Assembly: GCA_963698495.1 (NCBI GenBank)
Contig: CAVORB010000014.1
Location: forward strand, 1 to 64,000
Origin: CAVORB01 sp963698495
GTDB lineage: Bacteria > Pseudomonadota > Gammaproteobacteria > Chromatiales > Chromatiaceae
Direction: 5' to 3'
DNA length: 64,000 nt
The notes below the pieces were generated by a model. The model was not told the DNA's origin, did no database searches, and saw only the letters and a program-made list of their open reading frames with translations. Below are positions 23,561 to 32,128 of the stretch, one piece after another. Within the stretch, counting starts at the first letter, position 1; every line of letters starts with the position of its first letter. The position numbers and the translations under genes were made by a program.

Positions 23561-23811
23561 GGTGCGCCTCTCTGCGGCCTGATCTCCTCCGGTCTGGCCG
23601 GGTGATACCAATCCGCCTCCCTTTCCCTCAGCTCCCCGGTCTCGATGCGCCGCTGCAGGGCCTCGAGGTCGATCTTGCGCCAGCCCGACCCTTCCTGATC
23701 GGCCAGATGCAGACTGGAACCCAGGTGCAGCGCCATGAGCGAGGCGGTGATCGCGATTAGGCCGAGAAATCTCAGCTCGCGAAGCTGCAGCCGCTTGATC
23801 CAAACGCCCAT
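23557..23811 (-). CDS. 84-residue membrane-anchored small protein with EADWYHP motif
   Basis: A small protein with one N-terminal membrane segment (LRFLGLIAITASLMALHLG, about 13-31) and a soluble tail (WRKIDLEALQRRI, then REREADWYHPARPEEIRP). The READWYHP motif parallels KEADFYRP in the 58-residue protein two genes downstream. It overlaps the radical SAM gene by 4 bp and lies 104 bp after the large fusion gene. The family is not recognised; a structural or adaptor role in the membrane complex is inferred. Confidence 0.72.
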   Translation of the reverse strand: MGVWIKRLQLRELRFLGLIAITASLMALHLGSSLHLADQEGSGWRKIDLEALQRRIETGELREREADWYHPARPEEIRPQRGAP

Positions 23812-23915
23812 GACTTGGGGTTCCCGAATGACCGTGCTATCAGAAGCTTAGACGATCGGCACCGTGCCGGAGCGCCCCCTCATCGATAAGTAGGGTGATG
23901 CGAACTGTCGCCGCT

Positions 23916-26900
23916 TCAGGGTATGTGCCTGGCATTCGCGCGGGCCTGGGTCTCCGGCCGGCGATGGCGCACCCGGGTATCGGCGCCGGAGAGGCAACGG
24001 CTGCAGCGGATGCAATCCACGTCGAAGGTGTCCTTCACGCCCAGATCGCAGTGCTCGAAGCGGCGCCTGGGGGCGAGGCGCTCCAGCAGGGCGATCTTGT
24101 TCCCGAGTGCCAGGAGGGCCCCGAGGGGACAGAAGTATCGGCACCAGAAGCGCACGTAGAACAGCGATCCGAGCAGCACCGCCCCGGTCAGGATCAGCAT
24201 CCAGCCCGCAAGCCGTCCGCCGAACACGCGCTGCATGGGGTCGAAGGAGGCCCACAGGGTATCGCCGCCGATCCAGACCGCCACCAGCATCAGGGCCAGG
24301 AAGACGAACTTGAGAAAGCGCGCCCGTTGCTCCAGGCGCCGATCCGGATAGGCGCGCAGGCCGAGCAGGCGGCCCAACCGCGAGGTGACCTCTTGCAGCG
24401 CGCCGAATGGGCAGACGTAACCGCACCAGACCTGACCGAAGAGCAGGCCGGTCACGGCGATGAAGCCCAGCAACAACCAGCGCTGCGGGTTCTCCAGCGG
24501 AGAGGCGGCATGCCCCAGGCTGAGATTCACCAGGTCGATCTCGGTGACCGGGGTGTTGAGCCACAGACCAAGCGTGCCTAGCGCCGCGACCTGATACAGG
24601 AGCCGCAGCCGCTCGCTGCCCGACAGATAGATGGGAAAGAAGGCCAACAACAACGCCAAGGTCGCAAGAAAGGCGGCATCCAGTACTGGCCGCGACCCCT
24701 CTTCCACCGGCGGAACGGGAGACCCGAAGGCGGCCTCTGTAACCCGGCGCGCGCTTTGGTTAATCGCCTCGAGGGCGGCGCGACTGGTGACGGTGGCGCC
24801 GCTCAGGGCGTCCGCCCGGACGAGGTCGAGGGGACCGGAGGATAGGTCCTGACCGGCCAAGCCCGCGAGCCAGCCGTCGATCCCGACGATGTAGGATGGC
24901 GTCTCATCGGACTGCAGATAACGCACGCCCCGCAACCTCCCCTCCCGGCCGATGGCAAGGAGCAGGTTGATGGGACCGGCGAACCCGCTCACCTCGGGCG
25001 CGGCCGCCATGGTCGAGAGGACGGCGGCATCCGCATCCGACGCCCCGGCGGGCGTGAACAGGTAGTAGGGAAAAGGCCTCTCCACCAGCTCGAAGCGCCC
25101 GTCTCCGCTCACCTCCGCCAGGCGGGCATCGTCGAAACGGACCCGCGGCCCCGGCTCGGTCCCGCGCTCCAGCAGGGTCCATCCGTAGACCAGCAGCACG
25201 GCAAAGGCCAGGGTCCAACCCAATCGCGGCCAGGGGAAGGACACGAACCCCCTGTCCCGGGCCACCGACTCCGGCACCAGCCGTGCGTACAACAGAGGCA
25301 GCAGGCAGACCAGGGACAATACGGCCAGGACCCGGCAGGTTCCCTCCACCCCCAGCAGCGGCACCATCAGCGCCCCGGCTATCAGCCCGCCGACCGCCCC
25401 GCCCAGGTTGTCCGCCGCCTGCGCGATGCCGCCGCTGTGGACGATCTCCCCGAGGTCGGCGTGGGCGAGGTGGAACCCGAGCGGAAAGGCGGTCCCGGTC
25501 AGCAGACCGACCATCAGGGCCAAAGACAGATAACCGACCTCCTGCCACGACGAGGCATCCGCGCCCAACTGCGCCATCGCCGCCGGGAGCGCGAGCAACC
25601 CCCCGGCGACCAGGATCATGACCACCGTCAGCGCGGTGACGGGCCTGCGCCTGAGCGCCAGGATTCGCCCCAGCCCGGCGCCCAGGGCGAGTCCCGTCAT
25701 GAACAGCCCGTTGAGCACCGCCACGCGCTCGAACATGAATCCGACGTGGGACTGATAGCTGAAGAGCACCGCGAGCTGCGCCGCCATCGCGACCAGGCCG
25801 AGAATCCCGAGCAGGAAGGTCGCCCCCTGGCGTTGCATGACCGGCCGCCGGAACCCCTCGAAACCCGCGCGCAGCAACCACAGCGCGACGAACAGACACG
25901 CCGGCAGCAGGTAGGGCCAGGGACCCATGCCCCGCAAGCGCTCCAGCCAATCGACGAAGCCCGAGGCGCTGAACTTCCCCCACAGGACCATGTTCAGGTA
26001 GTAGGTCACGGGCCGCGCGTCGGTGTTGACCTCGCCCGTGGCCGCCTCGAGCCTTCCGCGCAGGTAGTCGATCTCCTCCGCGGGCAGCAGGCTGTAGAAG
26101 GTCGCCGCCGGAAAGCGGTGCTCGTCCAGAGGCGTGGCGAGATAACGCCGCTCCAGCGTCACCGCCTCCTCGCTCACCCGTCCAGGGGCGGACGAGGCGC
26201 AGAAGATCTGCACGTCCCCGGGCACGATGGCGACATGCGGAAAGACGGTCTGCAGCGTCCGGTAGATCGAGCCCGCGTATCCCCCGACCTCTCGTCCCAG
26301 GTAGTTAGAGGCCCCGCTGACCTGGGTGCAGAAGACGCCTGCCGGGGCCAGATGCTCGCGCACCTGCAGGTAGAAATCGCGGGTGAAGTAGCGATTGCTG
26401 CTGGCGCTGGAGGGGGCGGCGTTCAGTACCAGGACCAGGTCGTAGAGCTGGTCCGACGGCAGCCGGTTCACGAACCGGCGCCCGTCCAGGAACGCGAGTC
26501 TCAGGCGCGGATCATCGAGCGCCTGCTCGGCCTCGCGGGTCAGGAAGGGCCGCACCCGATCGAAGGCGACCCGATCCTCCTCGACGACCTCCACCCGCTC
26601 CAGCGGATAGCGCAGCAGCTCCGCGGGCAAGCCGCCCGCGAAGCCGCCGAACAGCAGCGCACTCTTTCCGCCTGCGGCCTGGCTGTAGAAATAGGCCGCC
26701 TGCTGCTGCACCTCCCGTTGCAGCGGGAAGCTCTCTCGCACCTGGCCATCACCCACCACGGAGACCTGCTCCCCGATCCGGGCGAGGGCGACGTGACCGT
26801 AGCGGGTATCCACCGCGTCGAGCAGCTCCATACCCGGCTGCAGGGTAGCGAAACGAAGCTCCTCCAGCTGGCGTTCGAGAAGGTGCGCAATCGGGGTCAC

Positions 26901-27566
26901 CGCCACGACCAAGCCGACTGCCGCGAGCGTGAGCGCTCCCCAACCCCGTCGCCCTGCCCTCGTCCCCAGCGACCAGGCGGCGATCCCGAGCGCCAGGGTG
27001 ACCAGTCCCAGCGTCTGCACCAGACCAAACCACTGAATGAGCACAAAGGTGAAAAGCACGCCGCCCAGCAGGGCCCCCACCGCGTCCACCGCATAAAGGC
27101 GCGACACCGCCTTCACCGCACCGGCCGCGCTCCCATCCCCAACGGCGTCCCGAAGCGCCTTGCATGCGAGCGGGAATGAGATACCGAGCATCAGTCCGCT
27201 CGGGACGGTAATCACGAACAGAGACAGGAAAAGCTCCCCCAGGGGCACGAATTCACTCGATGAGACGTCCAGGAGCAGCCGCACCGAGCGCAGCGCGAGC
27301 ACCTGTCCGACGAGGAGTAGCGGCAGTAGCAGGAGCAGCCACCGCAATGAAGCGGTGGCATCGCGGACAAGGCGCCGGTTCCGCGCGCGCACCACCGCCA
27401 CCGAGCCAACCGCGAGCCAGAACAGCCAGCTGCCGTAGAAGGCGCCGAGGCTGATCTCGTTGCCGTAGAAGACCACCAGGCCCTCGCGGATCAGCATGGC
27501 CTGCACGATCTGGGAATAAGCCCCGAGGGCCAGGATCACCAGCAAGATGCGATGCTTGAGGGCCAC
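23916..27566 (-). CDS. Spermidine-synthase-like / covalent-FMN / polyferredoxin membrane fusion
   Basis: A 1216-residue membrane protein. Residues 1-230 and 545-800 are multi-helix halves flanking a spermidine-synthase-like domain (240-520; NRYFTRDFYLQV). Its glycine loop is degenerate (LLFGGFAGGLPAEL), and the catalytic-Asp region reads VLNAAPSS, so aminopropyl transfer is doubtful. Residues 830-945 are an FMN-binding domain with the ApbE flavinylation motif DALSGAT (919-925, FMN on Thr925). Residues 960-1216 resemble NosR/NapH (CGYVCPFGA, CRYFCPLGA, then CIRCSRC). It heads the AmmeMemoRadiSam operon and probably moves electrons across the membrane. Confidence 0.88.
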   Translation of the reverse strand: MALKHRILLVILALGAYSQIVQAMLIREGLVVFYGNEISLGAFYGSWLFWLAVGSVAVVRARNRRLVRDATASLRWLLLLLPLLLVGQVLALRSVRLLLDVSSSEFVPLGELFLSLFVITVPSGLMLGISFPLACKALRDAVGDGSAAGAVKAVSRLYAVDAVGALLGGVLFTFVLIQWFGLVQTLGLVTLALGIAAWSLGTRAGRRGWGALTLAAVGLVVAVTPIAHLLERQLEELRFATLQPGMELLDAVDTRYGHVALARIGEQVSVVGDGQVRESFPLQREVQQQAAYFYSQAAGGKSALLFGGFAGGLPAELLRYPLERVEVVEEDRVAFDRVRPFLTREAEQALDDPRLRLAFLDGRRFVNRLPSDQLYDLVLVLNAAPSSASSNRYFTRDFYLQVREHLAPAGVFCTQVSGASNYLGREVGGYAGSIYRTLQTVFPHVAIVPGDVQIFCASSAPGRVSEEAVTLERRYLATPLDEHRFPAATFYSLLPAEEIDYLRGRLEAATGEVNTDARPVTYYLNMVLWGKFSASGFVDWLERLRGMGPWPYLLPACLFVALWLLRAGFEGFRRPVMQRQGATFLLGILGLVAMAAQLAVLFSYQSHVGFMFERVAVLNGLFMTGLALGAGLGRILALRRRPVTALTVVMILVAGGLLALPAAMAQLGADASSWQEVGYLSLALMVGLLTGTAFPLGFHLAHADLGEIVHSGGIAQAADNLGGAVGGLIAGALMVPLLGVEGTCRVLAVLSLVCLLPLLYARLVPESVARDRGFVSFPWPRLGWTLAFAVLLVYGWTLLERGTEPGPRVRFDDARLAEVSGDGRFELVERPFPYYLFTPAGASDADAAVLSTMAAAPEVSGFAGPINLLLAIGREGRLRGVRYLQSDETPSYIVGIDGWLAGLAGQDLSSGPLDLVRADALSGATVTSRAALEAINQSARRVTEAAFGSPVPPVEEGSRPVLDAAFLATLALLLAFFPIYLSGSERLRLLYQVAALGTLGLWLNTPVTEIDLVNLSLGHAASPLENPQRWLLLGFIAVTGLLFGQVWCGYVCPFGALQEVTSRLGRLLGLRAYPDRRLEQRARFLKFVFLALMLVAVWIGGDTLWASFDPMQRVFGGRLAGWMLILTGAVLLGSLFYVRFWCRYFCPLGALLALGNKIALLERLAPRRRFEHCDLGVKDTFDVDCIRCSRCLSGADTRVRHRRPETQARANARHIP

Positions 27567-27732
27567 TGTGCTACCTGGAGATCGACACGGATGCTCGAGC
27601 CGCGGCGCCGGCGAGTTCGCGGAGCGGGAACTCGCGGGGACTCCCGATCTATACTAGCGGATCTTACGCGCCGTCAGTGCGCCTCCGCGGCGCTCGAGTA
27701 TGACCCATAGGCCCTTGGTAACGGAGATCCCG

Positions 27733-28197
27733 ATGGCTGACACCGATTGTATGACCGCCCCCATGCTGGGGGTCGGGATGACGCATCAGACCAGGCTCAG
27801 CTTCACCCACGAGCAGGTGGACCAATATTGCGCCCTGAGCGGGGACAGGAATGCGATCCATCGTGAGCTGGAGGCGGCACGGGTGCGTTTCCCTGACGTC
27901 AGGGATATCGTCGTTCCCGGCGGGCTGATCCAGATCAGCATCACGGGAATCTTCGGCAGCCAGTTTCCCGGCGACGGCACGCTCGGACTCACCTTCACTC
28001 CTGAACGGCTACGCAAGCCCGTGTGTCCGGGGGACGAGATCCTGGTCACCCTGGAGATCACACGGATACGCGGAGCCATCGTCGAGGTCGACATCGCGCT
28101 GGACGATCCCGACGGCAACAGGTACTCCACGGCGAAGGCCAAGCTCATCGCACCTGATGACGCCTACAGGGAATGGTGGCGAAACCGCACCGCCTGA
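27733..28197 (+). CDS. MaoC-like hotdog-fold dehydratase
   Basis: A 154-residue hotdog protein. SGDRNAIHRE corresponds to the Asp/His catalytic segment of (R)-specific enoyl-CoA hydratases (SGDxNPIH), and VVPGGLIQISITGIF to the following helix. RKPVCPGDEILVTLEI is the usual central strand region. The substrate is probably an acyl thioester. The start at 27733 follows AACGGAGAT; an extra 11 codons upstream are possible. It is divergent from the polyferredoxin fusion gene, and no fatty-acid genes are nearby. Confidence 0.75.
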   Translation: MADTDCMTAPMLGVGMTHQTRLSFTHEQVDQYCALSGDRNAIHRELEAARVRFPDVRDIVVPGGLIQISITGIFGSQFPGDGTLGLTFTPERLRKPVCPGDEILVTLEITRIRGAIVEVDIALDDPDGNRYSTAKAKLIAPDDAYREWWRNRTA

Positions 28198-28670
28198 TCC
28201 CCGCCCTGCTTGTTCTGGGACGGGCAAGTGCGCGCGATTGGCGAGACCGCCCGGCAGCGCATCTTCCGGGGTGCGAAGAGGGGGCGGATCGACGGCCTTT
28301 CGGGCCTGACAGGTCCCCGGGGATCAGGAGCGACGGCGTCACCTCGTAAGCTTCCCTGCCAAGGGGACACTGCGCACGAGGCGCGTTCGGCAGCCTGTCG
28401 TGGGGTCGCCGATGATAGCTCCCATTCAGTCTGCCCGGCTTAACGGGCCGGGAAGGTGGCGGCTATCCTCTTGCGTGGCCGACCCGCAATCTGACCTTTT
28501 CCGCTGGCAGCGCAACGAAACGCGATCCCTGGTGACGGCAGAGAAACCGTGCTTCGGCGCCTCCTCCGCCTGATGGCCGTGGTGCCCCTCGCGGCGTGCG
28601 CATGATCGACGCCTCGACATGTCCGGCTTTTACGCCATGGACCCGCCGCCGGACGCCGAGACGGTCCGCC
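28198..28670. other. Intergenic region, no gene recognised
   Basis: 473 bp between convergent genes (MaoC-like plus, FG-GAP minus). Short frames exist but none has a conserved look or a good ribosome binding site. No U-tract terminator was found for either gene. Confidence 0.4.
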
Positions 28671-31587
28671 TCATTCGGCCAGATACCCCGTGACGTCCAA
28701 CACCAGATGCACCGCGAGGCCGGTGTGGTTGTAGACATCGAGATCGTAGTCACAGGTCGCCGCTGCCGGATCACACAGGGGCACCAGCACGCCGTTGGCC
28801 AGGGCGGTGATGTCTGCCGGGTAGTTGACGGTCGAGGCGAGCGGTCGGCTCTCGCCGTAGGGGTAGACCGTCATATAGTTACTGATCGCGCTGCCCTGCG
28901 GACGCACTGCGATGACGTTGGCGAAGACACCGGTGGCCTCGGGGGGAATGCCGCAATTCGCCGCTCCACCCTGACCATTGATCAGGTTTCCGGTAACAAA
29001 GAACGACACCGTCTCTCCGGGGGCTAGACGATCCCCGGAGAAGGTGGAAAGCTGCGGGTCGGCGCCGCGGGTGTCGACCACCCGGCAGGGAGAAACCGTG
29101 TAGACCTTCTGCCGCGGCAGCGCGCCGCCGCTGTCGTCGTCGAGGATGGTGGCAGTGGCGCTCACCGTGTTGGTGGCCGCGCTGGTGAGCTGCAGGCTGA
29201 AGCTCTCATTGCCCTCGGGGTCCGCATCGTCCGTGACCGGCACCCAGACCGCCTTCTTCGTTTGCCCCTGGGTATAGGTCAGCGTGCCGGCGGTGGTCGT
29301 GTAGTCGCTGCCGGCAACGGCGCTGCCGTCCTGGGTCTGGTAGCTCACCATCACCGATTGGCCAGCGCCGGGGGCGGGCGAGAGATTCACGGTGAACACC
29401 GCTGTTCCCCCAGCCTCGTCCACCGTTACGTTGCCGGCGCTGAGCGCGTAGCCGCCGCCACTCGTGCCTTCGACCAGGTCGTGGATCTGGTCGGCGGCGA
29501 GGCCGTTGAAGTTGTCGACCACACCACTCGGCCAGTGCACCTCGAGATCGACGGTGGTGTTGGCCCCCAGGCCGAAGTGGGTCTGTACGTAGTCCTGGGC
29601 GTAGCGGTGCACACCGTTGGCCTGCTCGCGCAGCTGGATCTTGCCGTCGGGGGTGCTGGCGTAGACGACGGCACCAACGCCGTCGCGGTTGGAGATAACA
29701 CCGCGCAGGTTGACCAGCACCCAGTGGTTGGCGTTGCCTTGGTTGCGGAAGAGCTGCTGCTGGGCGTCGTAGGAGAAGGGCGCGGGGTAGTTGCCCTGGG
29801 TAGCGAAGAGATCGAGAAAGCCGTCCTGGTTGTAATCGACCAGGGTCACGGTGTCGGTGCGCCCGAGGCTGGCGCCGGCGGCGCCCGCACCGTTGCTCAC
29901 CAGACGGAAGGTGCCGTCGCCCTGGTTGTCGAACAGGAGGTTGGGCACGTTGGCCACACGCCCGCTGGATCCAACGTAGACGTCGAGGTCCATGTCGTTG
30001 TCGAGGTCGCCAGCCACGACGGACCGGGCGTAGGTCTGGACACTGGCAAGCGGATCAAGGAAGACGTCACCCGTGGCGAGTGCAACCAGCCCCCCGGGTT
30101 GATTCTCGAAGAACGCCGGGGCAACGGGGGCACCTTGGGTGAGGCTGGTATCGCCGATGGCGGCGGGGGCGGAGATGCCGCCGGCACGCACGAGGACGTT
30201 GACATCGGCGCCGGCGTTGACCACCCGTACCTCCCACCGGCCACTGACGTAGCCGATGTAGATCCCGGCGCTGCGATTGCCAGACATCCCCAGATAGCTG
30301 GAGTTGGAGGTGGAGAGGGTGAACTGCACGTGATGGGGGAAACGATCGGGCCCCTGCAGCCCCTGATCGGCGTCCGCCGGCGGGGGCACGGCGTTGGCGC
30401 CGAGGAAGATGTCCTGCTCGTCGGTCTCCCAGCCGAATTCGATCACCACATCGCCCGGTGCGGTGAAGGAGAACCCGCGTTCTGTCGCGGAGGGCGCGAG
30501 ATAGGCGTGAATGCGGTCGTTGGCCGGCCCGACGCGCAGCGCCGCGGAGAGGCTGGGAGGCGTGATGCCGGCGAAAATGTCCGGGCGCAGGTCGCCGTTG
30601 AAGTCGCCGATGGCCATATCGTAGACAAAGGCGTTGAAGACGGCGTTGCCCAGGACCGGGCGCAGGTCGATGAAGGGTTCGACGGAGATGTCGTGGATGC
30701 TCTGGATCTGCACACCGCCACCGCAGATCAGCGCGGGCTCGCCGCCGGGACCGAGGTGCCCGAGCATCATGTTCTGGCAGCTGCCGCCGGGGAAGCCGGT
30801 CGCGGCATTGGCATCGAAGAAGCCGAGCAGCTCCTGCCGCAGCACCGCCGAGGGGGCCTGCTCGGGAGTCGTCTGCAGGGCGGAGATGGCGAAATCGAGC
30901 CAGACCGTCGGTGTCGAAATCGAGCCACAGGGGGGTGCGCGAGCGCCCGGTGGGGTATTCGATCTCGCCGTAGCTCAGGGCGTCCTCGGCGAGGATGCCG
31001 CCGCTGTTGACGTAGAGGTTGTTGCGCCAGTTGTCGCTGATGACGGGGTCGGTGCCGACCGCCCCGGCGCCGGCGCCGCAGACCTCGATCAGGTCCTGGT
31101 CGCCGTCGTTGTCGAAGTCCGCCCACGCAGCGCCATGGGTGTCGTCGGTGTAGTGGTCGACGGCATTGATCACGGCGCTGTCGATGACGTCGGTGAAGCT
31201 GCCGTTGCCGTTGTTGCGGAACAGGGCGCTGGGGGTGAACTGGTGCTTGCCCATCCACAGGTCGGGATCGCCGTCACCATCGAAATCGCCCCAGGAGCCG
31301 CCCCAGGTCTCCCCGGGGCTGTCGATCACCGGCACGCCCCCGGCAGTGGCCTCCGCAAACTGGTTGGCGCCGATGTCGGCATGGATCAGCAGCGGCAGAC
31401 ATGACAAGACGGCCGTAGCGGCTAACAGGAGGTCAGGGCGCGGGCCCTTGGGCAGCGATCTGCCCTCGGCATGCCCTGCGGACCCGACGCGCCAGGACCG
31501 GCTTACCGTTCGGCGCGTCGCCATATCTGGCGTTTCTGACAGAGAGCCGCGACGCGAAGTCGAGATGTCAGACGCGGCCCGGCTCAT
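28671..31587 (-). CDS. Secreted FG-GAP/UnbV/Calx-beta protein, frame broken by one-base insertion
   Basis: About 971 residues when read through. After a hydrophobic export segment (LLLAATAVLSCLPLLIHA) come FG-GAP/VCBS repeats (DFDGDGDPDLW, DFDNDGDQDLI, DLDNDMDLDVY), an ASPIC/UnbV domain (LREQANGVHRYAQ, DLEVHWPSGVVDNF), a Calx-beta domain (VSYQTQDGSAVAGSDYTT) and a 150-residue C-terminal domain (SPCRVVDTRG to VLDVTGYLAE). The frame breaks near 30905: GGTCTGGCTCGAT should lose a G to give DTDGLLDFAIS. The first ATG (31587) overlaps the upstream stop, but a start at 31524 or later is possible. Calcium-binding cell-surface or secreted role inferred. Confidence 0.75.
28674..29130. repeat. Repeat copy A of the triplicated C-terminal-domain DNA
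   Basis: About 450 bp nearly identical at the nucleotide level to copies at 31587-32010 and 32147-32600. It encodes the C-terminal domain of the first FG-GAP protein. Long exact blocks, for example around the CDPAAATCDYDL codons, indicate recent duplication or gene conversion. Confidence 0.75.
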
Positions 31588-32108
31588 TCGGTCAGATACC
31601 CGGTAACGTCCAACACCAGATGCACCGCGAGGCCGGTGTGGTTGTAGACATTGAGATCGTAGTCACAGGTCGCCGCTGCCGGATCACACAGGGGCACCAG
31701 CACGCCGTTGGCCAAGGCGGTCATGTCTGCCGGGTAGTTGACGGTCGAGGCGAGCGGTCGGCTCTCGCCGTAGGGGTAGAGCGTCAGATAGTTGCTGATC
31801 GCGCTGCCCTGCGGAAGCACCGCGATGACGTTGACGAGCAAGCCCCTTGCCGTGGCGGGCACGCCGCAGTCGGCTGCTCCGCCCTGGCCGGTGATCAGGG
31901 CACCGGTCACGAAGAAGGGCACGGTCTCTCCGGGGGCGAGGCGATCCCCGGAGAAGGTGGAAAGCTGCGGGTCTGCGGTACGGGTGTCCACCGCCCGGCA
32001 GGGCGAGACGGTGTGGATGACGTAGGGGCCACCCGCCTGGGCCATCGGGCTGAAGGTGAACCACGCCAGCAAGGTGCTGATGAATCCATATCGAGTCGGT
32101 GTGCGCAT
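31584..32108 (-). CDS. Secreted stand-alone copy of the FG-GAP C-terminal domain
   Basis: A 174-residue protein. The ATG at 32108 follows GGGAGAAAC and gives a signal peptide (LLAWFTFSPMAQA). The rest is only the roughly 150-residue domain that also ends both flanking FG-GAP proteins (SPCRAVDTRTADPQL, then NYLTLYPYGESRPLAS, VYNHTGLAVHLVLDVTGYL). Four conserved cysteines suggest disulfides in a beta-rich fold. Its stop overlaps the next possible start by 4 bp. The function is unknown; similar VDTR-to-DVTGY modules occur in secreted surface proteins of other bacteria. Confidence 0.72.
   Translation of the reverse strand: MRTPTRYGFISTLLAWFTFSPMAQAGGPYVIHTVSPCRAVDTRTADPQLSTFSGDRLAPGETVPFFVTGALITGQGGAADCGVPATARGLLVNVIAVLPQGSAISNYLTLYPYGESRPLASTVNYPADMTALANGVLVPLCDPAAATCDYDLNVYNHTGLAVHLVLDVTGYLTE
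31587..32010. repeat. Repeat copy B of the triplicated C-terminal-domain DNA
   Basis: This copy makes up nearly the whole stand-alone gene. It differs from copies A and C mainly in the middle (encoding PATARGLLVNV instead of PPEATGVFANV), whereas the 3' third is almost identical. Confidence 0.75.
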
Positions 32109-32128
32109 GTGTTTCTCCCAAAAGCGAA

